From contig JACJZB010000003.1 in the NCBI GenBank assembly GCA_020635815.1, positions 372,001 through 436,000 of the forward strand: DNA of 64,000 bases. The letters run 5' to 3'. Positions 1 through 8,462 of the stretch are shown piece by piece. Numbering within the stretch: the first letter of the stretch is position 1; each line of letters starts with the position of its first letter. This DNA comes from Flavobacteriales bacterium. Lineage in GTDB: Bacteria; Bacteroidota; Bacteroidia; Flavobacteriales_E; Vicingaceae. The position numbers and the translations under genes are program-made. The notes under the pieces are model-generated. The model saw nothing but the letters and a program-made list of their open reading frames with translations. It was not told where the DNA came from and ran no database searches.

Positions 1-664
1 ATGCAAACGCTAAGTTTTTTTTCGGCGATATTCTTGAAAAGAATACTAATCGTAGTTCTCCAACTTCTTTTAAAATCGGTTTTTTTTCGGTAGAAATAAT
101 TGAGATATTAGATGCAATATAAATCGTTGAATCATTGCCAAAAATAGAAATGATGTCCTTTTTTTCTTCAATATTTGTGGCATGCCAACAAACATTTTTA
201 TAAAATCCAAAAAGCTTTGAAATGGAGATAAATAACTGCTTTTTCAGTGGCTTTATGGATAAAGCACCTTTACCTAGCATTCCTCTAGGAGCTATTATTA
301 TTTTAGAGTTGATTTTTAACTTACGTATAATTCGGAGTGGTTCTAAAGTATAGTTTTTAGAAAAAAAACTGTTAAAATAAATGTTATCGTAGGAGTTTGA
401 AATTAACTCATTGGTAATAAACTTCGTCCTTTTATCAGGAGATAAATATGCAATTGAATAGTGGTCTTGTTTTATCCATGTGTTAAAGGTAATGTTTGAA
501 TAAGGAGTCTGTTCTTCAATATCTCTATCAGAGGTAATAATGAAAATATTGAAATCATTAGCAAGAGATTGAACAATATTTGTAACCGATTTTATTGGAC
601 CACCTGCTTTAAAACCAGGAGTAAACCAATCGATAAAAATTAATATGGTTGGTTTATTTGTCAT
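1..664 (-). CDS. Glycosyltransferase family 4, N-terminal part (cut by window edge)
   Basis: Open frame on the minus strand from an ATG at 664 to the window edge, about 221 codons without a stop; the C-terminus lies beyond position 1. The start region (MTNKPTILIFIDWFTPGFKA, then GGP) is the usual N-terminal beta strand and Gly loop of GT-B glycosyltransferases. Near the edge the protein reads FFSRISPKKNL, the typical start of the C-terminal nucleotide-sugar domain of GT4 enzymes. The ATG lies inside the last codons of the preceding glycosyltransferase (overlap of 11 bases), so the two are translationally coupled in the polysaccharide operon. It presumably adds one sugar to the lipid-linked repeat unit in the cytoplasm; donor and linkage cannot be told. 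The left end of the operon, where an initiating transferase or Wza export protein might lie, is not visible. Confidence 0.85.
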   Translation of the reverse strand, partial: MTNKPTILIFIDWFTPGFKAGGPIKSVTNIVQSLANDFNIFIITSDRDIEEQTPYSNITFNTWIKQDHYSIAYLSPDKRTKFITNELISNSYDNIYFNSFFSKNYTLEPLRIIRKLKINSKIIIAPRGMLGKGALSIKPLKKQLFISISKLFGFYKNVCWHATNIEEKKDIISIFGNDSTIYIASNISIISTEKKPILKEVGELRLVFFSRISPKKNLAFA

Positions 665-1643
665 TAATTAAAGAAAGGTATAATTTTTCATATTGTTTAG
701 CAATTTCATTTGGCTTAAATCGGTTAACATTCGCAAAACCAAGTTGAATATAATGCTCTCTTAATTTTTCATCATCAATTAAAGATACGATACCTTTTCT
801 GATTTCATCGACATTAAACGGAGATACAAGTAAAGCTGAGTTTGAAGCTATTTCTGGCATAGATGCTGTATTGGATGTGATAACAGCTCTACCTACTGCT
901 TGGGCTTCAATAATTGGTAAGCCAAAACCTTCATAAGTGGAAACAAAAGCTAATAGGTCGCATTTCTCATATTCAATAATCATTTCCTCATTGTTTAAGC
1001 CAGATTTGAATGTATGATTTATGTTGTTTGATTTTAATAAACGATTCAATTCATCAGTTGGCTTGCCTATTATTGTTAATTGGCAAGTTATACCATTTAA
1101 TGCTTCGATTAATCGAGGTAAATTTTTATTCGACTTGGTTCCAACATGTAGTATGTTTGGACATTCTGAATCAAATTTTTTTTCTTTTTTTTCTAGTTTT
1201 AGTGTTAGAGGATTATGAATAACATGAATTGGGGTTTTGTAGTTATTTAAAGACATTATTTCTGATTTACTAAACTCAGAAACGGTTGTTACCATGTCAA
1301 CACAATTAATTGGCCAATCCATCCACAATTTTTTTAGAATAAATTTTTTAAAACCATTAGTTCTCTTAATAAATTCAATGTCATGGATTGTTACAATCGA
1401 TTTTTTCTTTCTTAATCCTAAAGCTAAATAATGGTCGTGTCCAGTTATATGTAATACTGATGATTTAAGTTGTTTTGTAAACAAAATATTTTTTAATCGA
1501 GGAATAAATCCTTGATTATTAAAGGGTAATTCGATTTTGTTTACCGTTGTGTTAAAATACGGATGTAAAGTGTTGAATACATTTTCAATACTATTGAAAG
1601 AAGACTGTTTTTTTCTAAAGATTAAATTAACAAGATACAACAC
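654..1643 (-). CDS. Glycosyltransferase family 4
   Basis: A 329-residue GT-B fold enzyme of the GT4 family. The C-terminal domain shows the family signature: ILHVGTKSNKNLPRLIEAL begins the donor-binding half, and EGFGLPIIEAQAVGRAVITS contains the E-x7-E type motif that holds the nucleotide sugar. The middle segment with SIVTIHD and TTVSEFSKSEI is typical of mannosyl- or rhamnosyltransferase-like members, but the sugar cannot be assigned. It overlaps the FkbM methyltransferase gene upstream by 17 bases and the next GT4 downstream by 11 bases, so it is part of a tightly packed operon. The length is slightly short for the family (usually 350-380) because the N-terminal domain is compact. The acting site is expected to be the cytoplasmic face of the inner membrane, on undecaprenyl-linked intermediates. 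Confidence 0.9.
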   Translation of the reverse strand: MLYLVNLIFRKKQSSFNSIENVFNTLHPYFNTTVNKIELPFNNQGFIPRLKNILFTKQLKSSVLHITGHDHYLALGLRKKKSIVTIHDIEFIKRTNGFKKFILKKLWMDWPINCVDMVTTVSEFSKSEIMSLNNYKTPIHVIHNPLTLKLEKKEKKFDSECPNILHVGTKSNKNLPRLIEALNGITCQLTIIGKPTDELNRLLKSNNINHTFKSGLNNEEMIIEYEKCDLLAFVSTYEGFGLPIIEAQAVGRAVITSNTASMPEIASNSALLVSPFNVDEIRKGIVSLIDDEKLREHYIQLGFANVNRFKPNEIAKQYEKLYLSLINDK

Positions 1644-2511
1644 TCAGGTTTTTGTTTTGACATAAACTATTAAAGAGCTCTTTTTTAGAGTTTGGCATAA
1701 ATATATATTCACAATCATTTAAATCACTATGGATGCCAATTTCTTGAAGTTCTTTAAACCCTTTTAAAGTTTCATTAACCTTATTAACTCTAAATATAGA
1801 ATAATTGCATTCTTTTAAAATAGCCTCAATTTCGTTTTGTCTTGATAATCTATCTTTATTCTCAGCATTATAAACAGGCAAAACTTCAACCATCATAATA
1901 GGGTTTGCTTTTTTAATAGTTTCTTTAAATGTTCTGATTATTTCTAATTCGGCACCTTCAACATCAATTTTTATTATTGATATATCGTCGAAAGAAGCCA
2001 CAGTTTTAATGCTATTAACATCAAATATAGGAACATATTCTTTATGGTGAATTGTTTGATTAGGCCTAAAGTTTTGGATGATTGAAGCACTACTGTCTAC
2101 ATCACTTTCGTAAAAAAAAACGAGTTCGGCAATTTGTGTTTTATCTGCAATACCAAAAGGAAAAAGTAAGGTATTTTTAAAATTATTTAGTTTAATCAGT
2201 TTGGTTGAATAGTTTACACAAGATGGATTTGGCTCAAAACCGATGTAATTTATATCATTAGAAACACTTTTTAATTTAAGTAAAGTTTGCCCCACATTAA
2301 CACCCACATCTACAAACTTCTCATTTCCTATTTGTGTAATAACTTTTAACAAGTCAATCATCCATGGTTCAGACATGTATAAGTTTGATAGCCCTAACTT
2401 TGAAAGAATAGGTATTCTAAATTCTTTATCATTTAATAAGATAGTAGCATTTATGTTGAAGAAGGTTAATAAACGAAATTTATTTAAAACTCTAATAATG
2501 AATAAGATCAT
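1627..2511 (-). CDS. FkbM-family SAM-dependent methyltransferase
   Basis: A 294-residue class I methyltransferase of the FkbM type. The SAM-binding motif I is FVDVGVNVGQT (about residues 67-77), followed by IGFEPNPS, and the family's late signature IIKIDVEGAELEIIRTF is present near residue 190. FkbM proteins in polysaccharide clusters usually O-methylate a sugar hydroxyl, so this enzyme probably adds a methyl cap or decoration to the repeat unit; the acceptor is unknown. The gene starts 3 bases after the Wzy-like polymerase gene ends and overlaps the following glycosyltransferase gene by 17 bases. It is one of two FkbM genes in the locus (the other at 7569-8462); the two are only distantly alike, so they probably modify different positions. 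Confidence 0.88.
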   Translation of the reverse strand: MILFIIRVLNKFRLLTFFNINATILLNDKEFRIPILSKLGLSNLYMSEPWMIDLLKVITQIGNEKFVDVGVNVGQTLLKLKSVSNDINYIGFEPNPSCVNYSTKLIKLNNFKNTLLFPFGIADKTQIAELVFFYESDVDSSASIIQNFRPNQTIHHKEYVPIFDVNSIKTVASFDDISIIKIDVEGAELEIIRTFKETIKKANPIMMVEVLPVYNAENKDRLSRQNEIEAILKECNYSIFRVNKVNETLKGFKELQEIGIHSDLNDCEYIFMPNSKKELFNSLCQNKNLSVVSC

Positions 2512-2514
2512 TTT

Positions 2515-3915
2515 TTAATTTGTTATTGATGGATTATATTTTTCTTTAATAAATTTTTCTAGAATAAACCTAATCACCAAAAATATGATAAAACTTTTTA
2601 AAGTAGAATTTAAAATTACTAAGAAGTCGCTCATTCGTATTGTAAATGAAAAGATGAAAAACAACCACAAGTAATTAATTGAATTATAAAAATAGGCTTT
2701 AAAAAGTTGAATGATAATATTGATTATTAATCCAAATAATAACATTAAGATAGCTCCGCCATAATACCCATAATTAATATAAGCATCGGCCAAAACACCA
2801 ATTCTCATGGTCGTGTCACGACCAAGTCTTCTACCAGTAAATTGCTCAAATTTTGCTCTGTTTTCATCTCCACCAACGGATTTTTTATTTGGAGATAAAA
2901 AACGAGGTATAAATACGCTTTTGAGGTCTTCTTTTAAGACTTCTCCATTTGTAATTGGTTGGTAACTAGGTACGTAAACTAAAACGCAAGAAATTATCCA
3001 ACCTGTATTTAAACGTGTAATTAAATGTTCAAGATTAGATTTCTCTTTTTCTTCTAAATCGCTACTTCTTTGTTTTGTTACATCTACAAATTTTTCAAAA
3101 TTACTTTGAGTAGTTACATCATTATTTTTATCCCATATCTCTTTTCTATATTCTGATTTTACTGATTGAAGTAACATTAATAGTACTCCACCTATAGCTA
3201 AAATCAACATTTTTCGTGGGAAAGAAGATTGAATTTTTAATTCTATAACCATATAAAAAAAGAAACCCCAAATAATAAGGTCATAAAAAAGAGCACTTGA
3301 AACAATTAAATAAGTGAAATGAAGAAAAACAGCAAGAGCTATAATATAACGATATGGTGTGTAAGAGAATATTAAGATAAAAGCACCAATAAACCTTGCA
3401 TAAGAAAACAAATAAAACACGAAATGAAGTGATGCAGGAGTATACCTACCAATAAAATAAGAAATAAATCCAAATATGATTAAAAACAATCCAATAGTTC
3501 CATTTAAATGATTTTTTTCTAATTTAAAAGAGTAAAAGGTCTCAGTATTTTTAGGTTTGATAATGGGAACAAATAGTCCTATAGAAAAAAATATTATATA
3601 AATTAAAACAAACAAAATATAAGGCGATTCATCAATGTACATAGTAAACTCCATATCATTGTTGTAATAATGATAAGCTATTAGTGGACTAATTAGCAAT
3701 TGAAGACTTAGAATTATTATCATCAGTTCCCTTATCGGAATTTCTCGACCAATTTTATTTACCAAATGGAAGAAGACAAAGAAAAAAAACGCAATTGAAA
3801 ATGATGATTGAAGTATAAAATCATAAAAGAAAAATGAAATACAAAAAACTAATAGAGAAACAACTAGAATTGGGTAATTAATATTAATACTATTTATTTT
3901 TCTTAAAGTTGACAA
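2515..3915 (-). CDS. Wzy-like polysaccharide polymerase (O-antigen polymerase family membrane protein)
   Basis: A 466-residue polytopic membrane protein with about ten hydrophobic segments and one large soluble loop in the second half (roughly residues 255-365, with EYRKEIWDKNN and a Glu/Lys-rich stretch). This layout, many helices plus a big periplasmic loop and a final cluster of helices, is that of Wzy/oligosaccharide repeat-unit polymerases. Sequence identity in this family is always weak, so the call rests on topology, length and the neighbouring Wzx, Wzc and glycosyltransferase genes. It would join lipid-linked repeat units on the periplasmic side. It is the first gene of its minus-strand segment: the 79 bases upstream are shared with the divergent phosphoethanolamine transferase gene and contain a TATTTTTGC element on this strand. 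An O-antigen ligase is the alternative. Confidence 0.72.
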   Translation of the reverse strand: MSTLRKINSININYPILVVSLLVFCISFFFYDFILQSSFSIAFFFFVFFHLVNKIGREIPIRELMIIILSLQLLISPLIAYHYYNNDMEFTMYIDESPYILFVLIYIIFFSIGLFVPIIKPKNTETFYSFKLEKNHLNGTIGLFLIIFGFISYFIGRYTPASLHFVFYLFSYARFIGAFILIFSYTPYRYIIALAVFLHFTYLIVSSALFYDLIIWGFFFYMVIELKIQSSFPRKMLILAIGGVLLMLLQSVKSEYRKEIWDKNNDVTTQSNFEKFVDVTKQRSSDLEEKEKSNLEHLITRLNTGWIISCVLVYVPSYQPITNGEVLKEDLKSVFIPRFLSPNKKSVGGDENRAKFEQFTGRRLGRDTTMRIGVLADAYINYGYYGGAILMLLFGLIINIIIQLFKAYFYNSINYLWLFFIFSFTIRMSDFLVILNSTLKSFIIFLVIRFILEKFIKEKYNPSITN

Positions 3916-3936
3916 ATTGTATATTTTCGTTAATCA

Positions 3937-3945
3937 GCAAAAATA
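3937..3945 (-). promoter_or_regulatory. Candidate Bacteroidota -7 promoter element for the Wzy-like gene
   Basis: On the minus strand the bases read TATTTTTGC, an exact match to TAnnTTTGC, placed 22 bases before the ATG at 3915. A TTG lies further upstream but about 25 bases away, longer than the usual 19-21, so the -33 element is not convincing. Confidence 0.5.
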
Positions 3946-3960
3946 GTTAAAATATTGAGC

Positions 3961-3968
3961 TATCTTTG
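3961..3968 (+). promoter_or_regulatory. Candidate -7 promoter element for the phosphoethanolamine transferase gene
   Basis: TATCTTTG matches TAnnTTTG and lies 26 bases before the TTG start at 3995, giving a short leader. No clear -33 TTG is seen at the normal distance. It faces away from the element at 3937-3945, so both operons would start from one 79-base intergenic region. Confidence 0.5.
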
Positions 3969-3994
3969 TCCAATTTTAGACTAATTGAATAGTA

Positions 3995-5680
3995 TTGAAT
4001 TTATTAGGACATATAAAAGACAGTATAATTGAATTCAAAGAAGCTATTTTCTTTTTTTTAGCTTTTCAATTAATTAGAGATGTTTCAATCGTAATATATA
4101 TTCAAGATTACACCTTTTATCAATTATCTAAGATGGTTTTTTTAGGTAGCATTTCTAATTTTTTTTTTTTAATCCCACCATTTTTATTTTTTAGATTTTC
4201 AGTTAAAAAATATTTATACATTATATCTCCGTTTCTTGTATTATCTAATATGTTTTATTTGGTTCATTTGTTCCATTTAAAATCCCCAATTACCCTAGGT
4301 GCTATTGCTGTTATTGCTGAAACAACGCCAAAAGAAGCAAGCGAATTCATAAACACAATTGGATGGGATATTTTAATATCCTCTATCTTGTTATCAATTT
4401 TACCGTTATTATTATTGTTTTTTTTCTTTAAAAAACAGCATAAAGTAACCTTCCGTCAGAAGCTATCTATTTTTTTACTTCTACCTGTTTATGTTTTTCT
4501 ACTGTTTCTTTTAAAGCCATCTCATAAAGGAAGAGTTTGGCAATTAAACCCAATTAATAATTCATTTATTTATAAAGATTTTAAACAAGTAGCATATTAT
4601 TTTAGAGAGCAAAATAAATTGAAAACATACATTAAAAAAAGACCTTCTTATTTATTTAAATCAACATATAAAGGAAAAGAAGACACGTTCAATGTTGTAC
4701 TAGTTATTGGAGAAAGTATGTCTAAATATCATATGCAATTATACAACTACGCTCGAGAAACAACACCTAAATTAAATTCTTTAAAGAATTTATATATTTA
4801 TAAAGATGTTATTAGTTCTGCTACCCAAACCAGAGAAAGTATTATAAGAATGTTATCATTGGCAAATGGAAAATATTTAGAGTTATTTTACACAAAAGGC
4901 TCAATAATTACGGCAGCTAAAGAAGCAGGGTTTAATACGTATTGGTTGTCGAATCAAATGATTTTAGGTATTTCTGATACAGAAACAAGTGTGGTAGCAA
5001 TGGATGCTCATTATACTAAATTTATCAATTCTGATTGGAATACATCATCACTAGACAAAAAGTTAATACCGTATTTCCAGAATGTTTTAAATAATGATAC
5101 TATGAAACAAAAGTTTATTGTGATACACATGTTGGGAAATCATTTTAAGTATGAAAATAGGTATCCTCCAGGAGCTGATTATTTTTCAAATGAAAAATTT
5201 CACTTCCCCTCTTATTTAAATAAAGATGAAAAGGAGATAATGAATCACTATGATAAATCCATTAGATATAGTGATGAGTTTATTTACGAGGTAATAGAAG
5301 AATTAAAAAAAACAAATGAACCTACTGTTTTAATTTATTTGTCTGATCATGGAGAAGAAGTTTATGATGATGAGCGTTTATTTATTGGACATGGCTCTCC
5401 AGATATTAGAAAGGAAGTGATTGATATTCCCTTTTTTATTTGGCATTCGGAGAATTTTACTGATACTTTACAAATAGAAAAATTTCGAAAATCGATTAAT
5501 AATAAATACTGTTCAGGGGATTTGTTTCATACGTTGGCTGATATAATGTATTTATCTTTTGATGATTTTGATACAACTAAAAGTGTTATATCTAATTCTT
5601 TTAAGAATGCACCTAGAAAAGTATTAAATTCCAACAATCAAATGGTGCCATACTCTTTGATCAATCCTGAATCTGAATGA
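3995..5680 (+). CDS. Phosphoethanolamine transferase (EptA/CptA-like, sulfatase fold)
   Basis: A 561-residue inner-membrane enzyme with five N-terminal transmembrane helices (to about residue 172) and a periplasmic alkaline-phosphatase-fold domain. Metal and nucleophile residues of the family are visible: Glu240 in VIGES, the nucleophilic Thr around 277 in SSATQTRES, Asp451-His452 in LSDHGEE and His466 in FIGHGSP. Family members move phosphoethanolamine from phosphatidylethanolamine to lipid A, core sugars or other glycans. The start is a TTG at 3995: a stop lies two codons further up and the first ATG is some 45 codons downstream, inside the membrane region. It is coupled by an ATGA overlap to the GDPD-like gene. 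It runs opposite to the surrounding polysaccharide genes, so it is either an inserted cassette or a separately controlled decoration enzyme for the glycan or lipid A. Confidence 0.88.
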   Translation: MNLLGHIKDSIIEFKEAIFFFLAFQLIRDVSIVIYIQDYTFYQLSKMVFLGSISNFFFLIPPFLFFRFSVKKYLYIISPFLVLSNMFYLVHLFHLKSPITLGAIAVIAETTPKEASEFINTIGWDILISSILLSILPLLLLFFFFKKQHKVTFRQKLSIFLLLPVYVFLLFLLKPSHKGRVWQLNPINNSFIYKDFKQVAYYFREQNKLKTYIKKRPSYLFKSTYKGKEDTFNVVLVIGESMSKYHMQLYNYARETTPKLNSLKNLYIYKDVISSATQTRESIIRMLSLANGKYLELFYTKGSIITAAKEAGFNTYWLSNQMILGISDTETSVVAMDAHYTKFINSDWNTSSLDKKLIPYFQNVLNNDTMKQKFIVIHMLGNHFKYENRYPPGADYFSNEKFHFPSYLNKDEKEIMNHYDKSIRYSDEFIYEVIEELKKTNEPTVLIYLSDHGEEVYDDERLFIGHGSPDIRKEVIDIPFFIWHSENFTDTLQIEKFRKSINNKYCSGDLFHTLADIMYLSFDDFDTTKSVISNSFKNAPRKVLNSNNQMVPYSLINPESE

Positions 5681-6447
5681 GAATAGTGTTTAAGTTTTTT
5701 ATTGGAGCGTTTATAGGACTATTCTTGATTGTTATCATAAGCTTACTTTATTTAGATAATAAGTTTAAGAAACATAAATCTGCTTCATTTTTAAAAGAAT
5801 ATCCTTCAAATCAAAAAATGTGGCCACATAGAGGTTATTCGGTTATAAATCAAAGTTACAGACTAGAAGACATTGGTTTAGCCGCCCAAAAAGGTTTTTT
5901 TGGAATAGAGTTGGACCTCTTTTATTCAATTGAGAATAAAGATTTTTTGGTTACTCATGAATTACCAGTAAAAGATACATTATGGTTGTCGGACTTATTA
6001 AACACCAATAAAAATCGTTTTTTTTACTGGTTTGATTTGAAGAATTTATCTAGAGATAATGTGGATTCTGTTTTTGAAGCACTACAAACTATCAATAAAA
6101 ATTACTGGCTGAATAATCAATTCTTTATTGAATCAAAAGAAGCTAAAGAATTAGCTGTTTTAAAAAACAAAGGAATAAATACTTGTTTATGGATAAAAAC
6201 ACCAAATAAGAATAAACTATTTAGTTACTACTATTGGCGTTATAAAAATAAATGGGATATTGTTTATTATGATTTTTCTACAGTTTCATTTCCTGCTGAC
6301 TTATTAGATAAACAAGAATATCAGGATTATAATCATTTAAATATTTGTACTTGGACAAATAAATCAGATAGCAACCAATTAGATGATATATTATTAAATC
6401 ATCAACAAATTAAGGTTTTATTGTTTGATAGAGTTGAGGGCATTTAG
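5677..6447 (+). CDS. Membrane-anchored glycerophosphodiester phosphodiesterase-like protein
   Basis: A 256-residue protein with one N-terminal transmembrane anchor (about residues 7-27) and a GDPD-type TIM barrel. The catalytic signature is seen as His51-Arg52 in PHRGY, then GIELDLFYS with Glu78 and Asp80, and His94 in VTHE; the usual HD pair is HE here. GDPDs cleave glycerophosphodiesters to glycerol-3-phosphate and an alcohol. The start overlaps the stop of the phosphoethanolamine transferase gene (ATGA), so the two are co-translated. A plausible shared role is handling of phospholipid headgroups or lipid by-products of phosphoethanolamine transfer, but that is inference. The 3-prime end overlaps the convergent glycosyltransferase gene by 30 bases, so transcripts of the two strands would be antisense to each other there. 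Confidence 0.75.
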   Translation: MRIVFKFFIGAFIGLFLIVIISLLYLDNKFKKHKSASFLKEYPSNQKMWPHRGYSVINQSYRLEDIGLAAQKGFFGIELDLFYSIENKDFLVTHELPVKDTLWLSDLLNTNKNRFFYWFDLKNLSRDNVDSVFEALQTINKNYWLNNQFFIESKEAKELAVLKNKGINTCLWIKTPNKNKLFSYYYWRYKNKWDIVYYDFSTVSFPADLLDKQEYQDYNHLNICTWTNKSDSNQLDDILLNHQQIKVLLFDRVEGI

Positions 6448-7569
6448 ATATCCATTCACTGTCTCGGTCAATGAATAATGATGAATATGTTTTAAAACAT
6501 TAGTTTTATAATCGTAGTTATTCAGTCTACACTTAACAAACTCGTTTATTTTCATAGCTAAATCATCTGCATTATTAGCTTCAAATACATATCCAGTTTT
6601 ATGCTCAATAATTAAATCTGAATGACAGCCTACTTTATTAGATACAATACAAGGAATTCCTCCTGTCATCACCTCATTTACTACCAAACCCCATGTTTCG
6701 TTTTGATTAGATGGTAAGACAAGTGTGTCAAATAAACAATATCCTTTTTGTACAATTTCGGTTTGATTTAAAAAACCCGTAAACAAAATATTTAGATTGT
6801 GCTTTAATGAAAAAGTTTTTATATCACCTTTCAATGGACCGTCACCAATAAAAATCAGTTTAATTTTTTCTTTGTACATTGATTTATTCACTGCCTCAAG
6901 AAGTAATAAAGGTTGTTTTTTTTCAATAAACTTTCCAGAAAATCCAATTCTAACAAACTGGTTACTAGGCTCTTCATTGTTTCTCAAAAAATAACGTTGA
7001 AAAAAAGGCGTGTTTATACAATGATAAGCAGGAAATAGTCGATTATCCTTAATCCCATAGTGTTTGTAATATTTTTTATTTTCTTTACCAACATATAAAA
7101 AATAATCTATCTTTTTTAAGATAGAACGAATGTAAACCTCTTTTAATAATTTTTTAAGAGGGTTATTTGTCATCAATAAGGTTGAATCTCCTCTACAAAA
7201 TGAAGTGATATTTTTTTTATGAGCATAATTAATAATTTGTTTTATACCTTTTGGAAACCAGCCATGAACAATTATAGCATCAGGTTTTTCTTTAATAAAT
7301 AAAGCGTCTATATCTTTTTTTAAAAGTATTATACCATTATAGTTCGATGAGGAAGGTGATTTAGATAGGTTGGGTAAATAATCGTATTGATATCCTGTTG
7401 TTAGTGGAATATCCCATTCAAACTCTACACCAAAACCTGCATCAGCCTGTCCTTTTTTCGTCTGTTTTAACAGATAAATAACTTTTAACTCCAAGTACTT
7501 GGTTAATTCTCGATAAATAGGAACTTGATACTGAATGGGATGGGTTGCAAAAATTATCACCTTCATCAT
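6418..7569 (-). CDS. Glycosyltransferase family 4
   Basis: A 383-residue GT-B enzyme. The N-terminus (VIIFATHPIQYQVPIYREL) is typical of a GT4 branch common in Bacteroidota capsule loci. The C-terminal domain has RIGFSGKFIEKKQPLLLLEAV, then FIGDGPL, and NETWGLVVNEVMTGGIPCIVS, the E-x7-E-like motif in which Asn-Glu replaces the common Glu-Gly-Phe. The gene begins within the stop of the FkbM gene upstream (TGATG, one shared base) and its last 30 bases overlap the convergent GDPD-like gene. It is the last gene of the minus-strand run that ends against the plus-strand pair. Donor and acceptor sugars are unknown. Confidence 0.9.
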   Translation of the reverse strand: MMKVIIFATHPIQYQVPIYRELTKYLELKVIYLLKQTKKGQADAGFGVEFEWDIPLTTGYQYDYLPNLSKSPSSSNYNGIILLKKDIDALFIKEKPDAIIVHGWFPKGIKQIINYAHKKNITSFCRGDSTLLMTNNPLKKLLKEVYIRSILKKIDYFLYVGKENKKYYKHYGIKDNRLFPAYHCINTPFFQRYFLRNNEEPSNQFVRIGFSGKFIEKKQPLLLLEAVNKSMYKEKIKLIFIGDGPLKGDIKTFSLKHNLNILFTGFLNQTEIVQKGYCLFDTLVLPSNQNETWGLVVNEVMTGGIPCIVSNKVGCHSDLIIEHKTGYVFEANNADDLAMKINEFVKCRLNNYDYKTNVLKHIHHYSLTETVNGYLNALNSIKQ

Positions 7570-8462
7570 CAGATAGATTTATTGAAAATATGATAAGGTT
7601 CTGACTTTATTATTTTTTCTTTAACGTACGGTAGATTATTTCGTTTTATATAAAGAGTATTTTTTTCGGTATGAAATTGTGCTATTTTAATTAATTCTCT
7701 TTTAAAGGGATTGTACTCATATTTATCAAACCCAAACCTCGTCAATTCGTCATCAACATCAGCATCATTAAAACCATAACGATTGCTACAACCATTTAGT
7801 TCAACAATTACAGCGTCAAGTAATGGGTTGTTTAAAATAGCAGAAGCACCTTTCAATACTTTTATTTCAAAACCTTCCACATCTAATTTTATAATAGTAT
7901 GTTTATCTAGTTTTGAATCAAGTACAGCATCTAATTTTTTAACTTCAACTTCAATGTTGTTATCATTTTTTGTATTAGTTACATGATTGTTTGTGTCTCC
8001 ATCAGATGTAAAATATAAATGACCGTTTTCATCAGATAACCCAATGTTTAAAGCCTGTATTTGTTGAAGATTATTGAGTTTAATATTTTTAGTCAAATTT
8101 TGGAAAGTGGAAGGAACCGGTTCAATTGAAATGGTTTCTGAATTTCTAATTCCAGCAGCCATAAGTGAGTATACTCCTACATTTGCGCCAATATCAATAA
8201 ATAAATCATCGTGATTTAAATAATGTAAAACGAAACTCATATCTTCAAACTCGGTTAAACCCACATAAATACAGCCCGTTGCTCCGTGCATTCCTCTTTT
8301 TACATTTAACTTTAATCCATCAAACCAAGAGATTGTTTGTTCATTACTATTTAAACGAGACCTTAGTTGCCAATAAAAAAAGTTAAAAAGGCCTAATAAC
8401 TTATTGTTTTTTGTAAGTGGATGGCTGAAAATAAATTTAAAAGGACGAAGCAGTGTTTTCAT
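7569..8462 (-). CDS. FkbM-family SAM-dependent methyltransferase
   Basis: A 297-residue methyltransferase. SAM motif I is LFIDIGANVGVYS (about residues 87-99), followed by ISIEPVPSTFQNL, and the FkbM signature IIKLDVEGFEIKVLKGA occurs near residue 190, with an acidic-Asn VIVELNG after it. The role is probably O-methylation of a sugar in the repeat unit or at the chain end. It directly abuts the epimerase gene upstream and shares one base with the glycosyltransferase downstream, so it is within the operon. A short N-terminal hydrophobic and aromatic stretch (FKFIFSHP, LLGLFNFFYWQL) may lie on the membrane surface. It is one of two FkbM members in the locus. Confidence 0.88.
   Translation of the reverse strand: MKTLLRPFKFIFSHPLTKNNKLLGLFNFFYWQLRSRLNSNEQTISWFDGLKLNVKRGMHGATGCIYVGLTEFEDMSFVLHYLNHDDLFIDIGANVGVYSLMAAGIRNSETISIEPVPSTFQNLTKNIKLNNLQQIQALNIGLSDENGHLYFTSDGDTNNHVTNTKNDNNIEVEVKKLDAVLDSKLDKHTIIKLDVEGFEIKVLKGASAILNNPLLDAVIVELNGCSNRYGFNDADVDDELTRFGFDKYEYNPFKRELIKIAQFHTEKNTLYIKRNNLPYVKEKIIKSEPYHIFNKSI

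Noticed and set aside
2515..3915. O-antigen ligase WaaL
   Set aside because: Cannot be excluded by sequence, but the Wzx/Wzc setting and topology make a polymerase more likely.
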